64,000 bases of DNA from Ferribacterium limneticum (GCF_020510625.1 NZ_CP075191.1:3759501-3823500); one strand, 5' to 3'. Positions 35,227 to 43,884 are shown, counted from the first letter of the stretch. Numbers and translations: made by a program. The notes: generated from the sequence alone by a model not told the origin.

Positions 35227-36351
35227 TTAGCTTAAGCCCACTGGGGCGACGTCGCCCCAGCCATCCACAACCGCACTGGGCAATATGCGATCACGAATCT
35301 TCGCCAGATGAGACCGGAACAGGTCATACCTGCCCGTCTTGAATTGAATCTGTCCGGCCACGAGAGCCGGGTGCACGCCAAGCACCTTCGCCAGTCCCAG
35401 AAAGTCACGCTCTGGAAAGAGGGGGGCTTTGCGCTTGATGAAGCTGTCGATGCGCGCCTTAGGCGCACAAAACTCAGAAGCAGCCGCATTGGCCAACTTC
35501 TCTTCTTCATCGACGACATCCCCATTGAGATCAACATCAAGCGAGGGCTCGACCTTGCCGTGGCCCAGCAAAACGTGTTCCAGTTCATGGCGAAGCACAA
35601 ACCAAAAATTATCCATACGGTCGAACCTCATCGTCATGCCGATCACGGGCGAGTGCTCGTCCAGCCACAGACAGACACCGTCGATCTTGGACGACTTGAG
35701 CGCTTCCACGACGACAAATCGGATGCCGCATTCCTGCAAGATGCGTGGCACGTGCCGTGCCTCTTCGGGAGCACTGAGTAAGGCCTGGAGCCTAGGGAGC
35801 GCAGCGCGCGCAACGGATTCCTGATACTTGGGTACCAGTAGCTCTTTGGCGATCTGTCGAACCCGGTACAGCCAAGCCAACTGTGCAGCCGACGCTTGTT
35901 CGCCTGCGGAGGTCTTCTTAGCCGCATGCGGCGTGCGTACGATCTGGCTCGGGCTCTGGCCGTCAAAAAATGTGCAGAGCGCCTGATCTACGGCATCCAA
36001 GTCGCGAATGTTCTCGGCCTTGATCCATTGGCGCTTGATCAGCTCGGCCACGGGCAGTTCGGCGAACACCTGGGCCCGTTCGGCGCGCACCGGATTGGGA
36101 ATTGTGACGATGCGTGCTTTGGCCAAATCAAGGTTGCGCTGAAGCTCAAGAAACCGCTCGGCGGGTATACCAAACACTTCCTCCAGAGAGATCGCCACCT
36201 CCGGTGTGACAGCCTTCTTGCTGGAGATCAGCTTGCTGATGCCCGTTTCTTCGACTTCAAGCACAGCGGCAAGGATGCGGTTGTTCCACCCGCGTTCGTT
36301 GAGCAATGCCTCGATGAGCTGGCCAGGGGTGCGGTATTGGGTCTTTTCCAT
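35227..36351 (-). CDS. XRE regulator fused to an ImmA/IrrE metallopeptidase
   Basis: A 374-aa fusion. Residues ~8-70 form a HigA-type Cro/C1 helix-turn-helix (GQLIEALLNERGWNNRILAA, then TGISKLISSKKAVTPEVA). The C-terminal half is an ImmA/IrrE zinc peptidase with the motif LRHELEHVLLGHG (HExxH) and a downstream acidic ligand segment (NGDVVDEEEKLANAAASEF, first part). Such proteins cleave repressors or antitoxins after a stress signal. No HigB-type toxin lies next to it. The promoter carries inverted GTTTGCGAT repeats, so autoregulation is likely. Confidence 0.9.
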   Translation of the reverse strand: MEKTQYRTPGQLIEALLNERGWNNRILAAVLEVEETGISKLISSKKAVTPEVAISLEEVFGIPAERFLELQRNLDLAKARIVTIPNPVRAERAQVFAELPVAELIKRQWIKAENIRDLDAVDQALCTFFDGQSPSQIVRTPHAAKKTSAGEQASAAQLAWLYRVRQIAKELLVPKYQESVARAALPRLQALLSAPEEARHVPRILQECGIRFVVVEALKSSKIDGVCLWLDEHSPVIGMTMRFDRMDNFWFVLRHELEHVLLGHGKVEPSLDVDLNGDVVDEEEKLANAAASEFCAPKARIDSFIKRKAPLFPERDFLGLAKVLGVHPALVAGQIQFKTGRYDLFRSHLAKIRDRILPSAVVDGWGDVAPVGLS

Positions 36352-36353
36352 TT

Positions 36354-36407
36354 GTTTGCGATAGTACTCAAACTTGCACCAAATCGCAAACTAAAATTTT
36401 CGCAAAC
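36354..36407. promoter_or_regulatory. Operator repeats of the XRE-ImmA/IrrE gene
   Basis: GTTTGCGAT (36354-36362) and its inverse ATCGCAAAC (36383-36391), plus a further CGCAAAC (36401-36407), lie immediately upstream of the start codon. Inverted repeats at this place are typical autoregulatory binding sites for HigA-type proteins. Confidence 0.7.
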
Positions 36408-36896
36408 AGATGCCACCATGCCTGCGTGGCACGACCGTGCCGCTGCACGAGAGCGCCCAAGCTGTCAAGTCAGATTCGGCCGAAAAACGGTCTCATGCTC
36501 ACGCCAACAGTCGGTACCTCGGCCATTGCAGCCCTTTAACGTGTGGCAGAGATCAGTCCGCTTCGCGCTGGCTAGCGGGAGCGACGCCGGTTTGATCATG
36601 AGATTTTTCCTGCTGCTGGGGCAGGCTATAGAAGTGATACGGTTTTCCGGCCTTCCCTACTGGGAATATCTCAGCGAGGCGAATGAGCGAGGCTCCGAGC
36701 TCACATATTCGGCCACAGACGCCCCTCCGCCTTATTTGTCGGAGATCATTGGATTACGTCAAATTGGAAACCCTGGCAACTGCCTAAGAAAAAAATCAGT
36801 ACAAAGCATATTTGCCTTGCACTGATTCGGTTCTCAAAATGCCACCTTGTAACGCTCACGCCAAGCGCAATCGGTTGGCTAGGCCCGCGAAGGCGA
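36408..36896. other. Intergenic region between two cargo operons
   Basis: No supported gene. Open frames crossing it are shadows of the peptidase gene and have no recognisable product. Nothing structural stands out beyond short inverted motifs. Confidence 0.4.
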
Positions 36897-37271
36897 TTAA
36901 GTCAAATAACAAAATGATTGAGGTGCAACGCCACTACGTAAAACAGAACCAAGCTCTAGGGGTTCATCGTAGCGTCTGGCCTCCTTGACCTTAATCGCAT
37001 AGGCTCTATTACGGCCGTGAAAATATTCATTGAAGAAGCGCTTCGTAATACCTGAGTACTCTGCCGTGATTGACCAGAGGTCGTTCGGTCTTTCAGACAG
37101 GAATTGGTCGATATCAAATTCGCCTACCACCTTGCCAACCGGCTTGGTGGCATATATTACGATGGTGGTAACGCCTGGTGCTTTGGGGATCACTTTACGG
37201 AATTCGTAGTGCTTATTGCCCTCGAGAATTTTCTCAGCATATTCAGGCTTAATGGACAATAAGACTTTCAT
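36897..37271 (-). CDS. ASCH-domain protein 2 of the PIN/GNAT cassette
   Basis: A 124-aa single ASCH (PUA-like) domain, a predicted RNA-binding fold: MKVLLSIKPEYAEKILEGNK, HYEFRKVIP, VIYATKPVGKVVGEFDID, and the closing GVAPQSFCYL. The start at 37271 fits the domain exactly and overlaps the GNAT-EVE gene by 23 bases. It is the last gene of the cassette and a paralogue of the ASCH gene at 38841 (shared LSIKPEYA/LSIKPKYA and PPQSFAYL/APQSFCYL). It may bind a modified RNA base or tRNA. The activity is unknown. Confidence 0.85.
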   Translation of the reverse strand: MKVLLSIKPEYAEKILEGNKHYEFRKVIPKAPGVTTIVIYATKPVGKVVGEFDIDQFLSERPNDLWSITAEYSGITKRFFNEYFHGRNRAYAIKVKEARRYDEPLELGSVLRSGVAPQSFCYLT

Positions 37272-38298
37272 CAATCTTTCCTCGTTGGATGATTTCTGTA
37301 AATTGTTGATGGGTGATTGGCATGAAACCCCAGTACGCATTGCCATCGAGGCCAACCTCTTCAATCATAGTGCCTCGAGTAACGCGCTTTTTTAATGCCA
37401 CGTTGTAGGTGAATCGGATCACATGGGGATACTTCTTGTCCGTCCAAAACCCAATTAACTCTTTTTCTGTAAACACGCTATACGGCCGGCAATAGTCGAG
37501 GAATTCCTCGCGCGATGCAAAGGAATGGATCGAGCGATATTCCTCAACTACGCAAATTGACGTCGCTACCGAGCGAAAATGGGCCGCGCCGAGACCATCG
37601 TTTGTACGGTAAATAAGAAGGACATCTCCACGTTTTAGAGCCTGCATCCCTTCCATCTTGGCAAGGTACACCTTATGGATGCTATTAGTGTGAGAGATGT
37701 CTTGAACAACGTCGGTGTTCTCGTTTGCCAAGATCGAATCCGGCAGCAGGCGCGTGTGCCATTTTGGGTAAAGCGATAGCAAGTATACGCGTTCTTGATT
37801 CAAATGGAACTGCGGATAGCTCGTAACAACATCAATGTACTTACCGTGTAATTCCCTTACTAACACTAGCTCAGTACCGTTTGGCGTGGTCTTCTTCGCT
37901 CGACATTCGAATCCATATCGCTGAAGGAGACCAAGCAAGCTCTGGTGGTGTTCAAATACGGTGAGATAGATTTCCTCCGCGCTTTCGTAAAGAGCATTGT
38001 CGAAGATTTTTTTGATGAAACGCTCACCAAGCTTGGTGCCGTGTGCATTGATCTTAAGGGTACCTACCTTAATTCTTCTCGCCGGAGGCAATGGCGGTTC
38101 GGCATCAGCAACGGGCCCGTCTTCACCTTTCAGGTAAAGAAAGCCATCGAGCAAGCCAGTGTCTCCCGTAAAAACGTATGCGTATTCTTCAGCCTTCTTA
38201 GCGAACCAATTAGAGAACTCCGCGTAGTCCGCCTTAAGAGAATCAAAAAAAGGGTCTTGGAGGTTTGTGTGCTTGAACTTTTTGTATTCAAGTAGCAT
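37249..38298 (-). CDS. GNAT acetyltransferase fused to an EVE/PUA-like domain
   Basis: A 349-aa protein. Residues ~20-145 form a GNAT fold: DSLKADYAEFSNWFAKKAEE, RRIKVGTLKINAHGTKLGER with the acetyl-CoA loop (GTKLGERFI), and YESAEEIYLTVFEHHQSLLG. The C-terminal half carries an EVE-like beta domain (KRGDVLLIYRTNDGLGAAHF and SICVVEEYRSI). It is parallel to the C-terminal two-thirds of the PIN-GNAT-EVE protein at 39268 but has no PIN domain. A role in acetylating RNA or an RNA-linked protein is inferred. It starts 3 bases after the kinase gene. Confidence 0.8.
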   Translation of the reverse strand: MLLEYKKFKHTNLQDPFFDSLKADYAEFSNWFAKKAEEYAYVFTGDTGLLDGFLYLKGEDGPVADAEPPLPPARRIKVGTLKINAHGTKLGERFIKKIFDNALYESAEEIYLTVFEHHQSLLGLLQRYGFECRAKKTTPNGTELVLVRELHGKYIDVVTSYPQFHLNQERVYLLSLYPKWHTRLLPDSILANENTDVVQDISHTNSIHKVYLAKMEGMQALKRGDVLLIYRTNDGLGAAHFRSVATSICVVEEYRSIHSFASREEFLDYCRPYSVFTEKELIGFWTDKKYPHVIRFTYNVALKKRVTRGTMIEEVGLDGNAYWGFMPITHQQFTEIIQRGKIDESLIVH

Positions 38299-38301
38299 GC
38301 G

Positions 38302-38844
38302 TTACTTCCCCCCTGCTGGTTTTGATACTGTGGCAGAAATTGTTTCGGCAAAAATATCAGCGCTTGGCGTATTTAGAGTATGCAACGGAATTCCGAGTGC
38401 ATGACACACCGCCTGCGCTTGTGTGCGCTCCGCTTCGATGAATTTCCCTGTCTCGCCAATATCAATCTCTCTCTCGTCACGCTTGCGGATACGCATAGCG
38501 ATGGTATGTGGATCGGCTTCAATCAGCACCGCGGCATTCAGATTTAAGGATCTAAAAACGTCTGGGCTTAGAGGAGTGAACTCGCCTTCTTTATTTAGAA
38601 GAACAAAATGTCCATCTAGAAGCAGGCGGGTACCAGCATCGTTGTAGCGCTTGACTGCGGTGGCAAGTGCGATTTGGTTGGCGTCGACATCGCCAACCCT
38701 CTTGTCGCTCCCCCATTCAGGCATCTCGCGTTCTTCCTTGATTAGCTTACTGGCAGATGTATGCAAAAGACCGAAATCGGGTGGAAGCTTGGATGCCAAG
38801 TACGTCTTGCCAACGCCATGTACGCCAGCGACAAAGATATTCAT
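38302..38844 (-). CDS. P-loop nucleotide/polynucleotide kinase-like protein
   Basis: A 180-aa ATPase with Walker A GVHGVGKTYLA at residue 8. It also has a lid/Arg region RIRKRDEREIDIG, a DGHFVLL strand and a C-terminal helix. The fold is that of AAA_33/adenylate-kinase-like enzymes that phosphorylate nucleotides or polynucleotide ends. It lies in the middle of the cassette: 4-base overlap with the ASCH gene upstream and 3 bases before the GNAT-EVE gene. A role in processing RNA ends made by the PIN nuclease is a reasonable guess, not shown. Confidence 0.8.
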   Translation of the reverse strand: MNIFVAGVHGVGKTYLASKLPPDFGLLHTSASKLIKEEREMPEWGSDKRVGDVDANQIALATAVKRYNDAGTRLLLDGHFVLLNKEGEFTPLSPDVFRSLNLNAAVLIEADPHTIAMRIRKRDEREIDIGETGKFIEAERTQAQAVCHALGIPLHTLNTPSADIFAETISATVSKPAGGK

Positions 38845-39308
38845 ACCTGTTCCTCATTTGGAAACATTGCCCGCATGGTACGGTGGAAATCTAAAGGCTC
38901 TAGGTAAGCGAATGATTGAGGCGGTGTGAAGTCAGGGAATAGATCTTTGGGGTCGATCTGGACATCGGCAACCCTTACACGGCTTATCAAGATCCCAAAT
39001 GCCGTCTTCTTACCCTCAACATAGGCTTTTAACTCGTCGTACGTCACTCCCCCCCCGTTGGCGTCGGCGATAGACCACAAACTCTCAAAATCGCACTCTA
39101 CAACATCGTCTATGAAGACCAAGCCAACCAATTTTTGGACTGGAGCAGACGAATACAACACCATGACCCCTATGTCGCTAAATGGCCAACTACGGCGCAA
39201 CTCAACTCGCTTAGTTCCGGCGAGGATGAGGTCGGCGTACTTTGGCTTAATCGATAGCAGGACCGCCCTACCGCTCGGCTGCTCGGAGGATTCGGGAAAA
39301 AGACTCAT
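38841..39308 (-). CDS. ASCH-domain protein 1 of the PIN/GNAT cassette
   Basis: A 155-aa protein with one ASCH domain: VLLSIKPKYADLILAGTKRV, ELRRSWPFSD, VLYSSAPVQKLVGLVFID, SLWSIADANGGGVTYDEL, and the end FTPPQSFAYLEPL. It is likely an RNA-binding subunit. It overlaps the PIN-GNAT-EVE gene by 41 bases and the kinase gene by 4. The pair (GNAT-EVE plus ASCH) occurs twice in this cassette, which suggests an ancient duplication around the kinase. Confidence 0.85.
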   Translation of the reverse strand: MSLFPESSEQPSGRAVLLSIKPKYADLILAGTKRVELRRSWPFSDIGVMVLYSSAPVQKLVGLVFIDDVVECDFESLWSIADANGGGVTYDELKAYVEGKKTAFGILISRVRVADVQIDPKDLFPDFTPPQSFAYLEPLDFHRTMRAMFPNEEQV

Positions 39309-40770
39309 CAGAAATACTCGTAATGGATTGAATAGGCCCCGTAACTACCCGTAGGCGGCGCAATTGTTCGAACGACACGGAGGGCTCAAAGTGCTTGATC
39401 AGCCGGAAGAGCATCACTTTGGTTTCGGTCTGCGCCATCTCCTCTATTTGCTGGTCGGAATAAACCGTCCGGCGACTCACAATACGTGCGATCTCGTCAG
39501 CGGATTCGGAGTACTGATAACTTTCAACAATTCCCAGTGTTGTCACCGCGCGCATATCGTGGCTTCGGTAAAACAGAACCACATCACCCGGCCGGGGCTG
39601 TTTGCTGGGAGTGTGGCAGAGATAGGCAAGTTTAATGGCGTTCCCGACATGGCGTTGAGGATGGCCCTCAGGTAGTGCGTGCCCGGGCGCTAAGTAATCT
39701 GGGAAAAGAACGTCATGGAAGCGCGGCTGGACAGGCACTAGGAACTTTTGGACTTCGAGGCCCGCCACATAGTGCGGGTAATACAACCGCACATATTGGA
39801 ATGGGTCAATTTGGAGCGCTAATGGATTAACTGGGTGCATTTTTACGTAGACACCATCCCCCTTGTAGTCACCCGTATATCTGAAGCCGAAATCTTCAAT
39901 TAGGCTCTTTAAATGGCTTTGCTGCTCGTCATTCGCATGCAGGAAAATCCACTCGCAACGATGGGTGGTCGCGTACTGGAAGGCCGCCCGCAAGAATAGT
40001 TCGCCGATCTTACGCCCTCTAACGGAATCGCCAACCTTGAACGTGCAAAGCTTTAATGCGTCGCCTTCGAGGACATCACCATCATCGGTGATTTGCACGT
40101 CTGTCTGAACAGTGTAAATACAGATAGCCGCTACACCCTGATTTGCGCCATCTCGGTATACCCAAGCTCTTCGACCTTCTCTGGCTATGCGCTCGAACCA
40201 AGCGTCAAAGCCAGCGTAGTCCCCCCGGATACTGTCAAAAAAAGGTTGGGCAAGTTGATTGGTGATTGTGTGCAGTTCAACGTCGTCAATGTTTGGTAGT
40301 CGAACATCACCGGGTTCATGCAGACGGCGAAGCCAGTCATCAGCAGATTGGATGAAATAAACACGATCGTTCAGACCACGTTCGCGCGCTTTGCGATGTA
40401 ATCCCTGATCTTCAGTTACGAGCGCGTGAGCGGCGTTCCGCTCAAGGGCATACAGAATTTCGTTGTCACAAGCATCGTTAACTGACGTTTGCGGGGTATT
40501 CCAGGGGCAACTGGGGCCTTTCTGCAATTGCGTGTATTGGCCTAGTCTGGCTAACGTCCGATCGCGGCGCTCTACATTGGTGTCCCGTCGGATGTCCTCC
40601 ATTGACGCGGGGTGGTACAGCATTTGGTGGCCGTACGCATTACACAATCGAACGAAGTTGGTAAGGCTTGGCCGGAGCACAACCATGGAATCCTGAAGAG
40701 GGATCAAGATGTTGGTGTCCAGCAAAAATCGAAGACGCAGTGACAAGGATTCCTCCCATCGGTATTTCAC
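39268..40770 (-). CDS. PIN nuclease - GNAT - EVE-like fusion protein
   Basis: A 500-aa three-domain protein. PIN domain (~12-150): LRFLLDTNILIPLQDS supplies the first Asp, and NDACDNEILYALERNAAHAL plus VTEDQGLHRKARERGL the later acidic residues, so RNase activity is likely. GNAT (~165-320): FFDSIRGDYAGFDAWFERIA, LCTFKVGDSVRGRKIGELFL (acetyl-CoA loop) and WIFLHANDEQQSHLKSLIED. An EVE/PUA-like domain (~330-500) includes KLAYLCHTPSKQPRPGDVVL and FYRSHDMRAVTTLGIVES. It is the first gene of the cassette. The combination suggests an RNA-targeting toxin with a recognition domain, possibly for phage defence. Confidence 0.82.
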   Translation of the reverse strand: MKYRWEESLSLRLRFLLDTNILIPLQDSMVVLRPSLTNFVRLCNAYGHQMLYHPASMEDIRRDTNVERRDRTLARLGQYTQLQKGPSCPWNTPQTSVNDACDNEILYALERNAAHALVTEDQGLHRKARERGLNDRVYFIQSADDWLRRLHEPGDVRLPNIDDVELHTITNQLAQPFFDSIRGDYAGFDAWFERIAREGRRAWVYRDGANQGVAAICIYTVQTDVQITDDGDVLEGDALKLCTFKVGDSVRGRKIGELFLRAAFQYATTHRCEWIFLHANDEQQSHLKSLIEDFGFRYTGDYKGDGVYVKMHPVNPLALQIDPFQYVRLYYPHYVAGLEVQKFLVPVQPRFHDVLFPDYLAPGHALPEGHPQRHVGNAIKLAYLCHTPSKQPRPGDVVLFYRSHDMRAVTTLGIVESYQYSESADEIARIVSRRTVYSDQQIEEMAQTETKVMLFRLIKHFEPSVSFEQLRRLRVVTGPIQSITSISDESFSRILRAAER

Positions 40771-41228
40771 CGGCGCACGACAGTTGCAGTCGCTTGCGAC
40801 ATCGTTGGCGCCCCTTTATGCCGTATCCAACGTAGCCTTAGTCGGCAGCCCAATTAGAACAGCCTTTTTGTGACAGGCATTTTATGCAATTAGTCTAGTA
40901 GCCACAACCGAGCTGTTTATAGCCAAGCGCGACATCGTCGCTAATGACATGGATAAATATGGGGGCAACCGTTCAGACTGATAGAAACTTGATAGTTGCA
41001 CGTGCAGCAATCGTGTATATTCCAGTGAATATGAGCAACCCGCCCGGCGTCATGAGCATCCATCCCGTTGCTCATGAGCAGTGTTGAAGGACAGCGGTTA
41101 ATTCGATACCAAATTTGTGTTATTTAATAAAATTAATGGTTTTCCCACCGAGCTCCCCCTGGGCTCGGATCGGCGAAGCCGAACGAGCCAGGCGGCAAGC
41201 GAAGCGCGGCAGTTTAATGCGATACGTA
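40771..41228. other. Intergenic region between the PIN/GNAT cassette and the secretion locus
   Basis: No supported gene. It should hold the promoter of the PIN-GNAT-EVE operon at its left side. An imperfect hairpin at 41162-41189 (arms GGCTCG...CGGC and GCCG...CGAGCC) lies downstream of hlyD and may end that operon, although no T run follows directly. Confidence 0.4.
41162..41189 (-). terminator. Possible terminator hairpin after hlyD
   Basis: The arms GGCTCG-GAT-CGGC and GCCG-AAC-CGAGCC form a G+C-rich stem with a GAA loop, one base off symmetry, 40 bases past the hlyD stop. No U tract follows, so it may be a weak or rho-dependent end. Confidence 0.4.
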
Positions 41229-42608
41229 CTATCGCTCTCGCCCAGCTTCATGCCAGGCCTTACGAACGGGTGAGAGCAGATACTCCATAACCGTTCGGTC
41301 ACCTAACCATATCTCAGCATTAGCCTGCATCCCTGCAGAGAGTTGGAAACGCTGCTGATCCATCTCCAGTGTCATCTGCTTCAATTTGACCAACGCTTTG
41401 TAGACCAATGGCTGATTTTTCTTGGCGGGATCATTTTGCGTATTACCTCCGCCAGTATTGGTATCAGCAGCATCAGCGCTGACATGCTCAACAACTCCTT
41501 CTGCCATCCCGTATTTCTGGAATGGGAATGCCGCAAACTTGAGCTTGACGCGCTGCCCTTCCCGAACAAAACCGATGTCCTCGTTCGAAACCCAGACCTC
41601 AGCACGTAGAGTTTCATCTTTCGGCACCAAGGTTAAAAGCACCGTGCCCGGCTGGACCACAGTGCCGGATGTATGCGTGGCCAAGTCTTTAACGAAGCCA
41701 TCCTGCGGCGCCTTGAGTTCAAGTAGGTCTTGTTTGTGTTCCTGCTTGGTAACTTCCTGCGCCAGCTTGTCGAACTGTCCCTGAATTTCGTTGCGTTCAG
41801 CATGTAGTTGTCGCCGATAATCTGAGTCAATCTGGGCTAGCTTCTTCTCTGATTGGAGGATGCTCGCCTTGGCGGATTCAATCAGAAAGCCTTGCGTTTG
41901 TAGTTCCTGTTCTTTCTCCAGGCGTTCGCGCTTTTTGTCGCTACCCATTAGCGCTCCGGCAAAGCCATCCTTGACGAGCTTCTCGTAGGCTTTGTCCTGC
42001 TCCCGGTAATGCGGCAGGGTTTCCTCGAGCTTTTTCTTGACTTGCTGCGCTGCGGCCATTTCCTGGCGCGCTTTGATCAGGCGGGACCGCTCTTCCGCCA
42101 ATGCTGCTTCGAATGCCGCACGATTAGCCCGATATTGCGCAGCTACGTCCTCAGCCAATGCCGATGGATCATCCTTTTCGGGGATGAATGGCTGACCAGA
42201 CAACTCCGCTTTGATTCGCCTTAGGGTCAGCCGCTTGCGTTGATATTCCCCTTCGACCGACTGGGTGTCGGCATCCGTGATCAAGGCATCCATGCGCATC
42301 AGGATCTGTCCGGCCTTGACGCTCTGCCCCTCCCTGACCAGGATATCTTTAACTATGCCGGACTCGGCCGGCTGGACAATCTTCACGTAGCTCTCCGGGA
42401 TCAGCTTGCCTTCAGCGACAGCGACGATGTCGAGACGGCCAATCAATGCCCAGATCAGCAATCCTGCCAAAAGGCCAAGTAGCGTCCAAAGCACTTTTCG
42501 CCCCAGCGGATTGGGGGGCTCATCCTGTAGGCGAAGTAGCGGAGGAGAGAAATCGTGGTAGTCAGTTTCGCCGCCAAAAATTGTTTTGCTGGTCATATTG
42601 AATGTCAC
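41229..42608 (-). CDS. hlyD: HlyD-family type I secretion adaptor
   Basis: A 459-aa periplasmic membrane-fusion protein that bridges the ABC exporter to an outer-membrane channel. An N-terminal cytoplasmic tail precedes one membrane segment (VLWTLLGLLAGLLIWALIG, ~39-57). Then come a lipoyl-like domain (AEGKLIPESYVKIVQPAES), a long coiled-coil hairpin (~110-300), and the C-terminal beta barrel with DIGFVREGQRVKLKFAAFPF and KYGMAEGVVEHVSAD. The start may be the GTG at 42608 or an ATG at 42596. It is the last gene of the secretion operon. No TolC-type gene is nearby, so a chromosomal TolC must be used. Confidence 0.92.
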   Translation of the reverse strand: MTFNMTSKTIFGGETDYHDFSPPLLRLQDEPPNPLGRKVLWTLLGLLAGLLIWALIGRLDIVAVAEGKLIPESYVKIVQPAESGIVKDILVREGQSVKAGQILMRMDALITDADTQSVEGEYQRKRLTLRRIKAELSGQPFIPEKDDPSALAEDVAAQYRANRAAFEAALAEERSRLIKARQEMAAAQQVKKKLEETLPHYREQDKAYEKLVKDGFAGALMGSDKKRERLEKEQELQTQGFLIESAKASILQSEKKLAQIDSDYRRQLHAERNEIQGQFDKLAQEVTKQEHKQDLLELKAPQDGFVKDLATHTSGTVVQPGTVLLTLVPKDETLRAEVWVSNEDIGFVREGQRVKLKFAAFPFQKYGMAEGVVEHVSADAADTNTGGGNTQNDPAKKNQPLVYKALVKLKQMTLEMDQQRFQLSAGMQANAEIWLGDRTVMEYLLSPVRKAWHEAGRER

Positions 42609-42621
42609 TGCTTTCTTTCAG

Positions 42622-43836
42622 TCAGTGAAGCTTGCGTTGACTGTAATCGTGGGCCATTAGCGTTTCCAAAACGTTCACTGTCGCCACAACCGCTTGATCC
42701 GGGTGGAAGCCCTCATGTGCCCGAGAGAACGCTTGTGCCCCTCTGCGAAAACTAGGTGTTTCAATCAAAGTCTTAATCATTCGCTTGAAGGTGTCTTGGT
42801 TACGATCTGTGCCCATGCTCATGCCGGCTCCGAGCTGTTCTACACGCTGTGCCGCCCAATATTGTTCGACATGAGCGGGGACGCCCAACAGTGGAACGCC
42901 TGCCAGTAGCGCTTCATTCATCGTGCCACCACCTGCTTGGCAGATCATCAGGTCTGCCTCTTTGAGCAAAGCGCCAAATGCGAGAGGCTTCAAGGAAATT
43001 CTCGTTTGCCGGTTAGCGAGTTGCCTGGCCGCTTTCGGCGACAAACCGGGGATGACACAAATTTTTTCGGCATCGATGTCAGCAAGCGCGCTCATCAATA
43101 TTTTGAAACCGGCTATCTCGGGCCGAACATACAGCAGGATTTTTCGGGCCTCCGGATTCTGCCAAGTCGCATGAAGCCCATTGGATATGCCAAAAATAGG
43201 CCCGATATACTGTCCATGCTCTCTGGCTCCGAAATGATCAAGTTCAGGGAAGGTATCGAGCAGGCTGGATTGTCCAAATAGCGCTTGCAATGATATCGGC
43301 TGAGTCACTCCAAAGCGTGTCGCCAAAGCATCCAGGTTCTGTTGCAACCGTTGATCGGCCTGCTGCAGCCGTTGTGTCGAAACATCGTCCCATGGACGAA
43401 TTGAGGGTAATGGTGACTGATCGGGAGGAATAGCAAAACCGTTCCCGATCGCCACCTTGGGAATATCCATGAGATGGGCTGCCAGCAATGCTGTCGGCGA
43501 GTGATCTGCCAGAAGCACGGACGAGCCATGAAGATTCAGAAGTGTTTTCCAGGCCTGGGTCATGCCGAGCAACACATTTGCCTCCTGGTACCCTCCACCC
43601 AAGAGAATTTCGGCATAGCTTGTAGGAGGAGAACGCGGTATCGCTCGACACTGGGAAACGGGCGCCTGGCAATAGGCAAGGCCGTCGGCAGCCAGCATTT
43701 CTGCGGCAGTACGCAAATCCCGAACGGCCAACATGACCTCATGCCCACGACTGCGCAATGCCTTGGCAATCGGCAGGCAACGGGCTATATGGCCATAATT
43801 GCCACCGAGTTCCCAAGCAATCATGATCCTGCTCAC
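42622..43836 (-). CDS. UGT/MGT-type glycosyltransferase in the secretion operon
   Basis: A 404-aa GT1-family (GT-B fold) glycosyltransferase. The N-terminal Rossmann domain begins MIAWELGGNYGHIARCLPIA. The C-terminal donor domain has ADLMICQAGGGTMNEALLAG and GVPLLGVPAHVEQYWAAQR, the nucleotide-sugar signature. The donor sugar and acceptor are unknown. It is embedded between the giant RTX gene and hlyD on the same strand, so glycosylation of the RTX protein or a co-secreted molecule is plausible. The start may be the GTG at 43836 or the ATG at 43824. An inverted repeat overlaps the GTG, which favours the ATG. Confidence 0.85.
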   Translation of the reverse strand: MSRIMIAWELGGNYGHIARCLPIAKALRSRGHEVMLAVRDLRTAAEMLAADGLAYCQAPVSQCRAIPRSPPTSYAEILLGGGYQEANVLLGMTQAWKTLLNLHGSSVLLADHSPTALLAAHLMDIPKVAIGNGFAIPPDQSPLPSIRPWDDVSTQRLQQADQRLQQNLDALATRFGVTQPISLQALFGQSSLLDTFPELDHFGAREHGQYIGPIFGISNGLHATWQNPEARKILLYVRPEIAGFKILMSALADIDAEKICVIPGLSPKAARQLANRQTRISLKPLAFGALLKEADLMICQAGGGTMNEALLAGVPLLGVPAHVEQYWAAQRVEQLGAGMSMGTDRNQDTFKRMIKTLIETPSFRRGAQAFSRAHEGFHPDQAVVATVNVLETLMAHDYSQRKLH

Positions 43837-43858
43837 TCCGGCACCTGCCGGAGTGAGC
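43831..43858. repeat. 13-bp perfect inverted repeat between the RTX gene and the glycosyltransferase gene
   Basis: GCTCACTCCGGCA (43831-43843), two bases, then TGCCGGAGTGAGC (43846-43858). The transcript would form a very stable hairpin 27 bases after the RTX stop. No U run follows, so it is more likely an RNA-processing or attenuation element than a full terminator. Confidence 0.7.
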
Positions 43859-43884
43859 GGAAATTAGAACGAGTGATCAAGCGA

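Noticed and set aside
35227-36351. Classical higBA toxin-antitoxin pair
   Set aside because: The HTH is HigA-like but no HigB-type RNase gene lies on either side, and the C-terminal part is a metallopeptidase.
35896-36825. 309-codon open frame opposite the ImmA/IrrE gene
   Set aside because: It runs antisense through the peptidase N-terminus and then into low-information intergenic sequence.
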